This document shows positions 5,945-11,900 of a stretch of 12,381 nucleotides of DNA, in pieces; position 1 is the stretch's first letter, and every line of letters starts with the position of its first letter. The notes beneath the pieces are model-generated. The model saw only the letters and a program-made list of their open reading frames with translations, was not told the origin of the DNA and ran no database searches. The stretch is from positions 1 to 12,381 of the forward strand of contig DATHNF010000067.1 of assembly GCA_035486285.1 (NCBI GenBank), given 5' to 3'. The position numbers and the translations under genes are program-made. The DNA comes from DATHNF01 sp035486285. GTDB taxonomy: Bacteria > Patescibacteriota > Saccharimonadia > Saccharimonadales > UBA4665.

Positions 5945-6726
5945 CCCTGCTGGTTGTTCTGAAGGTGGCGTAGGGTCAGTTCGGTGCGTTGGCGGGCGTA
6001 GCTGCAGAAGTCACAGGGGCCACCCATGGCGGCGTCGCCCACGGGCGGCATATCGTTGGAGTCCAAGCATTGTTTCATTTTTAACAGTGTCGGTTCGATC
6101 CAGGCATCGCTGCCGGTATATGGAATAACCTTGGTGAAGAACTCCAGCTTGTCACCGAAACCATCCAGGTCAATCCGGGCGTTGGTATAGACGAAATAGC
6201 CGGTATTGCTGACCGCGAAGCCATTCTGTCGCAGTAGCCACTCGTACACTTCCAGCTGGCGTTTGTAGCTCATTTGCCAATCCGAGTCGATACTTACCTC
6301 CTTATTCTTAGAGGTCGCCTTATAGTCAACAACAATCAGTTCGCCGTCATCGTTTACCCAGACATCATCAATGGCGCCGAAGACGTGCAGGTTGGTTGGC
6401 TTATGCAGCGCTGTGACGCCAGTGAAGTTGTAGCGCCAGGTATTGAGATCTTTGTGGGCATAAGGGACGGCTTTGATTTGATTGTCAGTCATCAAAGGAT
6501 GCGGTTTGCCCTGCGCGCGGTAAGCGTCAAACTCTTTCTTAAAAAGCTCATCGATAGTCTTATTGATATTGAACGGCGGCCCGCTCGGGCGGCTGATCTT
6601 CAGCCGGGCATCCAGCCAGAAACAACGTGGGCACTGCGTGAAGAGCTCGATCTTAGATCGGCTTACTTTGAAGGCGGCTGCCTGTCCCAGTTGGTACGGC
6701 AGCGATCGTTGTCTGGTATAGGCCAT
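5941..6726 (-). CDS. PD-(D/E)XK nuclease-family protein with Cas4/AddB-like cysteines
   Basis: Predicted DNA nuclease fold, 261 residues. Catalytic pattern: D120 in GAIDDVW, then D134-Y-K136 in LIVVDYKATSK, followed by a Q-rich helix (QLEVYEWLLRQNGF) as in RecB-type nucleases. Cysteines C32 and C35 (CPRCFWL) near the N-terminus and C238 and C241 (CDFC) near the C-terminus could bind an iron-sulfur cluster that ties the ends together, as in Cas4 and AddB. The spacing differs from classic Cas4, and no cas gene or CRISPR array is here, so a repair role or an uncharacterised function fits better. ATG at 6726 has no ribosome site and TACAAT lies 7 nt upstream, suggesting a leaderless mRNA. Transcribed alone between a REP-like hairpin and the 213-aa gene. 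Confidence 0.85.
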   Translation of the reverse strand: MAYTRQRSLPYQLGQAAAFKVSRSKIELFTQCPRCFWLDARLKISRPSGPPFNINKTIDELFKKEFDAYRAQGKPHPLMTDNQIKAVPYAHKDLNTWRYNFTGVTALHKPTNLHVFGAIDDVWVNDDGELIVVDYKATSKNKEVSIDSDWQMSYKRQLEVYEWLLRQNGFAVSNTGYFVYTNARIDLDGFGDKLEFFTKVIPYTGSDAWIEPTLLKMKQCLDSNDMPPVGDAAMGGPCDFCSYARQRTELTLRHLQNNQQG

Positions 6727-6733
6727 TATCTAT

Positions 6734-6761
6734 ATTGTACCTGAAAGCATTGCATCGTCAT
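6734..6761 (-). promoter_or_regulatory. Promoter of the PD-(D/E)XK gene, -35 supplied by the palindrome
   Basis: TACAAT (6734-6739) ends 7 nt before the ATG. ATGACG (6756-6761), 16 nt upstream, is a fair -35 and is the end of the REP-like repeat at 6756-6784. Confidence 0.45.
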
Positions 6762-6784
6762 CCTGAACTAGTTTCAGGATGACG
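6756..6784. repeat. REP-like intergenic palindrome, copy 2, after the HAD gene
   Basis: Perfect 12-bp arms CGTCATCCTGAA (6756-6767) and TTCAGGATGACG (6773-6784) with loop CTAGT. About 25 bases match the reverse complement of copy 1 at 3779-3804. It starts about 9 nt past the stop codon of the HAD gene. No T-run is seen on either side. Confidence 0.85.
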
Positions 6785-6793
6785 GGAGTAGCG

Positions 6794-7414
6794 TTACAGT
6801 TCTTCCAAGATACGGATAAGGTCGGCCGGTGTGTCAGCCAGGCCAGCAGGTTCTCTGGCTGCAAGGTCAGCGGATCGGGCAAGGCCCCAGGTGACGGCAA
6901 CTACGCGCACGCCAACCGACTGGGCAGCCTGAACGTCCCGCAACTCATCACCAATGTAAATAGCTTCGTTTCGGGCAATGTGCTGATCTCGTAACAGCCG
7001 CCGTAGAGCCTGTGCTTTACCAAATAGGCCGATGCTGCCGTAAATTTCCAAAAAATAGGTATGAAGGTGCTGGGTGTGCAGGAATGAATGTACGTTGCGC
7101 ACTGTATTACTACTCAGGATGAGGAGTTGGTGACCTTCGGCATGCAATTTTCTAATTACCTCGGGCATACCATCAAACGGCTCGATCTGCTTGATGACTT
7201 TGCCCATTCCTCGCCGGCCCCTTAAAAACAAGTTGGGCAGCCGCCACCAGCTACAGCCCAATTGCCGGGCCATCGCCAACATCGAGAGTCCGCGCAGCTC
7301 GTCCTGCTGGACTTCGTCCAATGGCGAGCGCTTGGCTTCGGCCGCCAAGAAACCAGCCACATAGTCGAAACTATCGGCAATCGTCCCATCGAAGTCAAAA
7401 ATAATGGCAGCCAT
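6794..7414 (-). CDS. HAD-superfamily hydrolase, phosphoglycolate-phosphatase-like
   Basis: Cytoplasmic Mg-dependent phosphatase of subfamily I, 206 residues. All four HAD motifs are present: nucleophile D7 and acid D9 in DFDGTIADS, motif II serine in LSSNT (100-104), motif III lysine K133 in GKAQALRR, and motif IV GDELRD at 155-160. Residues about 15-80 form a helical cap. The substrate cannot be read from sequence; sugar phosphates, phosphoglycolate or nucleotides are usual. I start at ATG 7414, where MAAIIFDFDG gives the normal N-terminus. It is preceded by TAGAGGTA, whose TAG is the msrA stop, so the two genes are probably translationally coupled. An upstream start at 7456 would add 14 atypical residues inside msrA. 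Confidence 0.9.
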   Translation of the reverse strand: MAAIIFDFDGTIADSFDYVAGFLAAEAKRSPLDEVQQDELRGLSMLAMARQLGCSWWRLPNLFLRGRRGMGKVIKQIEPFDGMPEVIRKLHAEGHQLLILSSNTVRNVHSFLHTQHLHTYFLEIYGSIGLFGKAQALRRLLRDQHIARNEAIYIGDELRDVQAAQSVGVRVVAVTWGLARSADLAAREPAGLADTPADLIRILEEL

Positions 7415-7419
7415 TACCT

Positions 7420-7908
7420 CTAGTGTACAGCAACGGGTTCGTACGGTATGTGGCACATCCCCTGGCCCGTACGTTCGGCGTATTTTTGATGATAATCTTC
7501 GGCTTCATAAAACTTGGTAGCTGGGACGATTTGGGTGACAATTGGCTTGTCGAATTTCGGCTCTAGTTCGCGTTCGACCTGCTCGGCAGTTTGGCGCTGC
7601 CCGTCATCAAAATAGAAAATCGCTGAGCGATAACTGTCGCCAATATCTGGACCCTGTCGGTTGAGTTGTGTCGGGTCGTGCATCCGGAAAAACTGCCGAC
7701 ATAACATTTCATAACTAATCTCAGCTGGGTCAAATTCCAGCAGCACCGCCTCGGCATGCCCAGTTGTATGGGTGCAAACTGCTTCGTAAGACGGGTTCTC
7801 GGTATGGCCGCCCGTGTATCCAACCGTGGTTTTCGTAACGCCCGGCACTTGGTCAAAATAATACTGCACACCCCAGAAACAGCCTGCCGCAAAGATCGCT
7901 TGTTGCAT
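7420..7908 (-). CDS. msrA: Peptide-methionine (S)-S-oxide reductase MsrA
   Basis: Reduces S-sulfoxides of free or protein-bound methionine, repairing oxidative damage; electrons normally come from thioredoxin. 162 residues. Catalytic C10 is in the signature AAGCFWG, followed by the family's GYTGGHTENPSYEAVCTHTTGHAE and the FFRMHDPTQLNRQGPDIGDSYRS region. C152 in GMCH near the C-terminus is a candidate resolving cysteine. There is no fused MsrB domain, and no MsrB gene is in the window. ATG 7908 lies 22 nt after the aminotransferase stop with no ribosome site; TAGACT ends 6 nt before it, so it may have its own leaderless transcript. Downstream it abuts the HAD gene. Confidence 0.96.
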   Translation of the reverse strand: MQQAIFAAGCFWGVQYYFDQVPGVTKTTVGYTGGHTENPSYEAVCTHTTGHAEAVLLEFDPAEISYEMLCRQFFRMHDPTQLNRQGPDIGDSYRSAIFYFDDGQRQTAEQVERELEPKFDKPIVTQIVPATKFYEAEDYHQKYAERTGQGMCHIPYEPVAVH

Positions 7909-7914
7909 ACGCTT

Positions 7915-7945
7915 AGTCTACCATCCCCTGCTAGTTCTCCTTCAA
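7915..7945 (-). promoter_or_regulatory. Possible promoter of msrA
   Basis: TAGACT (7915-7920) ends 6 nt before the msrA ATG. TTGAAG (7940-7945), inside the end of the aminotransferase gene, is a possible -35 with a rather long 19-nt spacer. Confidence 0.4.
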
Positions 7946-8854
7946 GGTCGTGAGCCATTCTTTGTAATCAGCGTGCTCGCCGCGCAAAGTTTGCTGGTAT
8001 ACCGTCCGCAACCGTTTGGTAATCGGCCCAAGGCTGTTTCTGACTTGCCGGGCATCGATTTCTATAACCGGGCTGAGGAACGCCGACGAACCTGACATGA
8101 AAACTTCGTCGGCAACATACAACTCCGTTAGATCTATCGAGCGCTCAACAACCGGTATCCCCATGTCTCGGGCTATTTGCATAATACTCAACCGGTTAAT
8201 GCCTTCTAGAAGATCCGAGTGCGTATCGGGTGTGTAGAGAAGCCCGTCGCGAACCATGAAGATATTCGCCGCGCTCAGTTCACAGACATGGCCTTGGCTG
8301 TCCAGAAAAATACAGTCGTCATACCCACTATCAATAGCATCCTGCCGAGCGAGCACGGAATTCACATAGGCCCCGTTGACCTTGGCGCGCGACGGAATAG
8401 CAGTGTCCGGAATACGCCGCCACAAGCTGGTTTTCAAGCGGACGCCAGTTGTCGGCACGATTGGTTCGGCGTCATACACGAAGATGGTCAGCAGCGTTGA
8501 TAAGCCACGCGACTTGGTACCTGGGAGCAACGCGTCGACATGAATCGAAGCCCGCACTAATACGTCCTTCTTGATAGCATTCGCCGCCATCAGCTCCTTC
8601 GCCGCTGTTACAAAATCCTTATAGGACCAGTCAGCTGCTGGTAGCTCAATACCAATTATTTTCGCTGAATCTTGCAGGCGCTTAAAATGCTGCGGCAAAC
8701 GAAAACCCTGGAGCCCTGAAGCAGTATGCGCGACATGGAAAACCGTGTACACGCTCAAGCCGTAGAGAACCGCCGAGCTGGCAATGCTCAAGTTGGCGTC
8801 GCCAAAAGCGATTAGTTGGCCATTGAAGTAAGCCTGGTCATAAATATGAGCCAC
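7931..8854 (-). CDS. ilvE: PLP-dependent class IV aminotransferase, branched-chain aminotransferase-like
   Basis: 307-residue fold-type IV enzyme, most like branched-chain amino acid aminotransferase, which moves the amino group between leucine, isoleucine or valine and 2-oxoglutarate. Features: YFNGQLIAFGDANLSIASSAVLYG at the N-terminus, arginines for phosphate binding (RLPQHFKRL), catalytic K158 in SRAKVNGAYVNSVLA, E192 in CELSAANIF, and EVFMSGSSAFLSPV near residue 255 for the PLP phosphate. Substrate is uncertain; D-amino acid transaminase and aminodeoxychorismate lyase share the fold. No other branched-chain synthesis gene is visible, so it may convert scavenged amino acids. The start is GTG at 8854, 6 nt after the DUF427 stop, with no Shine-Dalgarno, which implies coupling to the upstream gene. 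Confidence 0.88.
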   Translation of the reverse strand: MAHIYDQAYFNGQLIAFGDANLSIASSAVLYGLSVYTVFHVAHTASGLQGFRLPQHFKRLQDSAKIIGIELPAADWSYKDFVTAAKELMAANAIKKDVLVRASIHVDALLPGTKSRGLSTLLTIFVYDAEPIVPTTGVRLKTSLWRRIPDTAIPSRAKVNGAYVNSVLARQDAIDSGYDDCIFLDSQGHVCELSAANIFMVRDGLLYTPDTHSDLLEGINRLSIMQIARDMGIPVVERSIDLTELYVADEVFMSGSSAFLSPVIEIDARQVRNSLGPITKRLRTVYQQTLRGEHADYKEWLTTLKEN

Positions 8855-8860
8855 GGGTTG

Positions 8861-9163
8861 CTACTCGGTGACTTTGACGTCGCGCCAGAAGGCTACGTAG
8901 TCTTTGTAGTCTTTTTTGACGATGTCGAGCGAGCTGGGTTTGGGATCAGGGTAGCTCCAGGCATTGTCCTTGCTCCAGGTGTCGCCCTGCCCAACGTCAA
9001 AGTATTGGCACACGCCTTTCCAGGGACAGGTGTAGGGCGTTGGGCTTTTGCGCAGATACTCTTGCTTGACACTGCTTGGCGGAAAGTACCAATTCTGCTC
9101 GATATAGATCAAATCGGCCTTATCGGCCTCCGCAATAACAATGTCGTTCCAAACTGCTTTCAT
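8861..9163 (-). CDS. DUF427 domain protein
   Basis: A 100-residue single-domain protein. MKAVWNDIVIAEADKADLIYIEQNWYFPPSSVKQEYL is the typical opening of DUF427 (beta-strand, YFP motif), followed by TPYTCPWKGVCQYFDV and a YPDP segment, then the C-terminal VAFWRDVKV strand. Members are small soluble beta-rich proteins of unknown biochemical role. Length matches the family core. ATG 9163 is preceded by AGGAGG with about 5-nt spacing. It lies between the membrane protein (45 nt upstream) and the aminotransferase (6 nt downstream), so it is probably part of one operon. A TATAAT at 9208-9213 could give a secondary start, but no -35 supports it. Confidence 0.88.
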   Translation of the reverse strand: MKAVWNDIVIAEADKADLIYIEQNWYFPPSSVKQEYLRKSPTPYTCPWKGVCQYFDVGQGDTWSKDNAWSYPDPKPSSLDIVKKDYKDYVAFWRDVKVTE

Positions 9164-9208
9164 AGACCCTCCTGTTACTTTACCAGTATGACACGAATCG
9201 CTGGTGGA

Positions 9209-9514
9209 TTATAGGCCGATGCCGAAGCTAGCGCCGACGGTCATCAACAGGATGACCAGGCCAAGCCCTCGGCGAAAGTAATTAACTCCCCGAAAGACTT
9301 CCAGGAGGGCCCAGATGACCAGTACTCCGGTAGATAGCCACCAGAATAGATTGGCCGTGTTATGCGACGGTGATAACAGCGAGATAAGCGTTAGGATTAC
9401 CCACGCGATGAGCCAAATATTTGGCATTTGGAAAACTACCACATGGCCATGGCGGTCACGCCAGATTTTGTCCCAAAGGTCACGGCGGTCGCGCTGACTA
9501 CGATCTCTTAACAT
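9209..9514 (-). CDS. Small membrane protein, about three transmembrane helices
   Basis: 101 residues. A strongly charged N-terminus (MLRDRSQRDRRDLWDKIWRDR, residues 1-21) precedes hydrophobic spans at about 31-48 (IWLIAWVILTLISLL), 55-72 (ANLFWWLSTGVLVIWALL) and 83-101 (LGLVILLMTVGASFGIGL). A basic, aromatic linker EVFRGVNYFRRG separates the last two. By the positive-inside rule the N-terminus and this linker should be cytoplasmic, which conflicts with three simple spans unless one is peripheral or a hairpin. No family name is recognised and no enzymatic motif is visible. ATG 9514 has only a weak ribosome site (GGAA). A plausible promoter lies about 50 nt upstream, making this the first gene of the cluster ending with the HAD gene. 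Confidence 0.78.
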   Translation of the reverse strand: MLRDRSQRDRRDLWDKIWRDRHGHVVVFQMPNIWLIAWVILTLISLLSPSHNTANLFWWLSTGVLVIWALLEVFRGVNYFRRGLGLVILLMTVGASFGIGL

Positions 9515-9563
9515 GCGCCGCTATTCCAGTTCGAAGTTCTTATGTTACAAATCACTGCCAAAG

Positions 9564-9592
9564 AGTATAGCGGACTATTGCTGAGTGGTAAA
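9564..9592 (-). promoter_or_regulatory. Promoter of the membrane protein-DUF427-aminotransferase cluster
   Basis: The minus strand reads TTTACC (9587-9592), 17 nt, then TATACT (9564-9569). Expected start is near 9557, giving a leader of about 43 nt before ATG 9514. Confidence 0.5.
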
Positions 9593-9729
9593 TGTGGAAA
9601 AACATAATTCGTCTTGACGCCTAACCCTTCTCCCCCCATCCCAACCCAATTTCAGCACCCACACGAACAAGTTGTACCCTAGAGACATCACCTCAGTGTA
9701 TAGTCTCAATCAACTGTCTCTTTTGTAAT

Positions 9730-9755
9730 GTTCTTTTTTGATGGCAAAAAAGAAC
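9730..9755. repeat. AT-rich 11-bp hairpin
   Basis: GTTCTTTTTTG (9730-9740) and CAAAAAAGAAC (9745-9755) pair perfectly around ATGG. It could be a weak terminator of the greA-lysS-metallopeptidase transcript or a member of a repeat family; the low GC content argues against a classical terminator. Confidence 0.6.
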
Positions 9756-9786
9756 CAAAAAAGCCACCGCATAGGCGACAAACATT

Positions 9787-9888
9787 ATTAAAGTGCCACC
9801 TATTTGTATTCCGGTTCCTGCGGGACTCGTCACTATCGTTCCTCAAACAGTCCTCGTCACGCGGTATACAAATAGGTGGCACTTTAAT
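9787..9888. mobile_element. 102-bp inverted-repeat element, MITE/REPIN-like, no transposase
   Basis: Two perfect 23-bp arms in inverted orientation, at 9787-9809 and 9866-9888, with core AAAGTGCCACCTATTTGTAT. They enclose 56 nt. Past a T/T mismatch the pairing resumes with CCG/CGG, and inside are a 5-bp stem GGACT (9823-9827)/AGTCC (9849-9853) and a direct repeat CTCGTCAC (9826-9833, 9853-9860). The whole can fold into one long cruciform. No target duplication is certain and no transposase is nearby, so mobility is inferred from architecture only. Confidence 0.6.
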
Positions 9889-9917
9889 CATTTTGTCTTG
9901 AATGCGGGGACAGTGGA

Positions 9918-9933
9918 ATGCCCTGACGGGCAT
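9918..9933 (-). terminator. GC-rich hairpin just after the metallopeptidase gene
   Basis: Perfect 6-bp stem ATGCCC/GGGCAT with a 4-nt loop, about 12 nt past the stop codon of the metallopeptidase gene. No T-run follows on the minus strand (TCCACTG), so it is at best a pause or RNA-stabilising structure. Confidence 0.3.
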
Positions 9934-9945
9934 GGGTTTATTGGA

Positions 9946-10314
9946 TTATTCGAGGTTGTGGATTTGAGCGTGGTCGAGGCCATAGTAGTGAGCGATTTCG
10001 TGCCAGAGCGTGTGTTTGATTTGTTCTTTGAGGTCGGCGAGCGTGTTGGCCCGGCGACTGAGAGGCCCTTTGAAAAGTGTGATTTTATCCGGGAATAGTC
10101 TGGTCGACCCCTGTCGCTGGGTCAACGGCACGCCTTCGTAGAGCCCTAGTAGTGTCTGCTCAGGCCGCAACTCAGAGGTGCGGCGCTGCTCCGGCGTCGG
10201 GTCTTCTTCGTACAGAATCGCCACGTTCTTAATATTCTTAACGTGCTCCCCTGGCAGTTCCTGCAATGCTGTGTCTACCAGCGCCTGGAACTGTTCGTCG
10301 CTAACGTCCACCAC
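9946..10314 (-). CDS. Zincin-like metallopeptidase family protein
   Basis: 122-residue minimal zincin of the group formerly called DUF1025. The zinc motif HEIAH is at residues 105-109, followed by YYGLDH, so the third ligand is probably D114 or H115 (HExxHxxGxxD/H). The preceding TLADLKEQIKHTLW helix is typical. Residues 30-75 carry the usual IVxxE-like acidic strand (NVAILYEEDP) and LLGLYEGVPL. Members are small cytosolic proteins whose substrate is unknown. It begins with GTG at 10314 (a second GTG follows at once), and GGAGG about 8 nt before lies within the last codons of lysS. Only 3 nt separate the two genes, so it is translationally coupled to lysS. Confidence 0.9.
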   Translation of the reverse strand: MVDVSDEQFQALVDTALQELPGEHVKNIKNVAILYEEDPTPEQRRTSELRPEQTLLGLYEGVPLTQRQGSTRLFPDKITLFKGPLSRRANTLADLKEQIKHTLWHEIAHYYGLDHAQIHNLE

Positions 10315-10317
10315 CGC

Positions 10318-11850
10318 CTAAGCCTCCAAACGCAAGCGTTTGACCAGCCAATCCCGTGGCAAGATACTGAGGAACCAACCCGCGCGCGGGCCGGATTCTT
10401 TGCCAATCAAGACGCGGTACAAGGTTACGAATAATTGCTTCGGCTCCAGGTCGGCCGTGTCTTTGAACGCATAGATTGTCTGGTGGAACCAGTTGCCGTC
10501 CGCGTCTTCTGGCGCGGTAGCTACCTTGTCGGCCAGGTTACGCAGGAACGCTCTCTCCTGCTCACTAAAATCCGTATCAGGCACTTTCGTAAGTAAAGAG
10601 AATTTGACGTCTTCTGGTGCTCGCTTATCTAGCCAGGCATCAATGAAGCGTAGCTGGTCCGTAATAATATCAGCGTCTTTTTCGGCCAACTGGGCATACT
10701 CGGAACGGCTGATTATCTCTAACGTTCGCTGAGGATCTCTGAGAGCCGCCTGATAACTTGCCACTAGAAGCGAGAACGGTACCCGGCTAACCGTCTTTTG
10801 GTCAATGCCCCGCGTCGATATATAGAGCAGTTGCTCTTCGCTGGCAGTCCGATCAGCCTTGGCGGCGAACGCGGCGAAATCGTCTATCAGCTGCACCACG
10901 CCGTTCACTGGATCAAAGTACAACCGCTTGAGCGGCGGCGAGCGCAGTACGAAGAAGCGCATAACTTCCGGCGGCATTAGCTCGGCAGCCTCCAAAGCGT
11001 CCAAACCGGTGCCCTTGCTGGCGCTCATCTTTTTGGTATCGCCAGCCATGTTTATGAAATCATAGGAAACCGGGTACGGTGCTTCGCCCCCGTAGACATC
11101 CTTCATAATTTGGACGCCGGTATCATAAGAGCTGCCCTTGGTCATATGGTCGCGGCCCGAGGGCTCACAGTCTACCCCAAGTAACCACCAACGGCCTGGC
11201 CAGTCCAGGCGCCAATCCAGCTTTACTTCTCCCTTATCGTAATGGGCGGTCTGGGTATCGCCCTTGGCATCCTCGTACTGAATAGTTTTGGCGGTAGTAT
11301 CAATACCCACAAAACGGCAGTTCTTCAAGCGCCCACCGTCCATAACCTGGATCGGCGTCCAGTGCTCGTCCAGGCTTCTTCCCGAAATACTCTCCAAAGC
11401 CGCCTTCGCTTCCGGCACATGCGCCAAAGCTTTCTCAATGGCCGGCACAAACCAGCCTGAGCGATACTTTTCGTGAGAGCGGATAAACTCCACTTCGATA
11501 CCCAGCACGTTACAAGCATCAATTAAGCCTTGCAAGAAGTAATCGGCATACGAGCTGGCTTTGCCGTCCGGAGACGGCGCATCGCATATTGGATAGCCGA
11601 GGTATTTATCGAAATCAGCTGGGACGTCAACCGGTATTTTGCGCAGGGCATCCAAATCGTCCACGAAGTAAATATGGCGGGCTTGGCGATTCCGACGTCG
11701 CAGTTCCAGCATGATAGCATCTGCCGTAATAAGTTCGCGCATATGCCCGAAATGATGCGTCCCGGATGGCGAACCGCCGGACTCTATCAAAATCTCCCCA
11801 TCCGGATGACGGGCAATAAGTTCATCGACAATACTATTTAACCACTGCAT
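10318..11850 (-). CDS. lysK: Lysyl-tRNA synthetase, class I (archaeal type)
   Basis: Charges tRNA(Lys) with lysine using a Rossmann-fold class I catalytic domain, unrelated to the class II LysRS of E. coli. 510 residues. SGGSPSGTHHFGHMRE at 24-39 contains the HIGH-type signature (HHFGH), KMSASKG at 274-280 is the KMSKS loop, and CEPSGRDHMTKGSSYDTG (228-245) is a family hallmark. The C-terminal half is the helical anticodon-binding domain. ATG 11850 has no Shine-Dalgarno; TATACT ends 9 nt before it, so the transcript is nearly leaderless. It lies 50 nt after greA and directly before the metallopeptidase gene. Class I LysRS is universal in most archaea but patchy in bacteria. Confidence 0.95.
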   Translation of the reverse strand: MQWLNSIVDELIARHPDGEILIESGGSPSGTHHFGHMRELITADAIMLELRRRNRQARHIYFVDDLDALRKIPVDVPADFDKYLGYPICDAPSPDGKASSYADYFLQGLIDACNVLGIEVEFIRSHEKYRSGWFVPAIEKALAHVPEAKAALESISGRSLDEHWTPIQVMDGGRLKNCRFVGIDTTAKTIQYEDAKGDTQTAHYDKGEVKLDWRLDWPGRWWLLGVDCEPSGRDHMTKGSSYDTGVQIMKDVYGGEAPYPVSYDFINMAGDTKKMSASKGTGLDALEAAELMPPEVMRFFVLRSPPLKRLYFDPVNGVVQLIDDFAAFAAKADRTASEEQLLYISTRGIDQKTVSRVPFSLLVASYQAALRDPQRTLEIISRSEYAQLAEKDADIITDQLRFIDAWLDKRAPEDVKFSLLTKVPDTDFSEQERAFLRNLADKVATAPEDADGNWFHQTIYAFKDTADLEPKQLFVTLYRVLIGKESGPRAGWFLSILPRDWLVKRLRLEA

Positions 11851-11859
11851 AGCCCATCA

Positions 11860-11865
11860 AGTATA
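11860..11865 (-). promoter_or_regulatory. -10 box of lysK, 9 nt before the ATG
   Basis: TATACT on the minus strand in the 50-nt spacer after greA. No convincing -35 is found at 16-18 nt (TGGTTG at 11883-11888 is poor). lysK may also be read from the greA promoter outside the window. Confidence 0.4.
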
Positions 11866-11900
11866 CCGAAGTTTCTATCTTACAACCACCTATAAGGAGT

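Larger units (their letters stand above)
9515..9945. other. Noncoding stretch with hairpins, no supported gene
   Basis: 431 nt between the membrane protein gene and the metallopeptidase gene. It holds the promoter at 9564-9592, an AT-rich hairpin at 9730-9755, a 102-bp inverted-repeat element at 9787-9888 and a GC-rich hairpin at 9918-9933. Part 9600-9720 has no feature I can name. Short open frames crossing the inverted repeat have no ribosome sites and look fortuitous. Confidence 0.7.

Noticed and set aside
5941..6726. Cas4 of a CRISPR system
   Set aside because: No direct-repeat array or other cas gene in the window, and the cysteine spacing differs from Cas4.
7415..7456. Longer N-terminus for the HAD protein
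   Set aside because: It would overlap msrA and add residues that no HAD enzyme needs before DFDGT; ATG 7414 has GAGG next to it.
9706..10098. Small frames on both strands crossing the inverted-repeat element
   Set aside because: They owe their length to the repeat, have no ribosome site or family resemblance, and one is antisense to the metallopeptidase gene.
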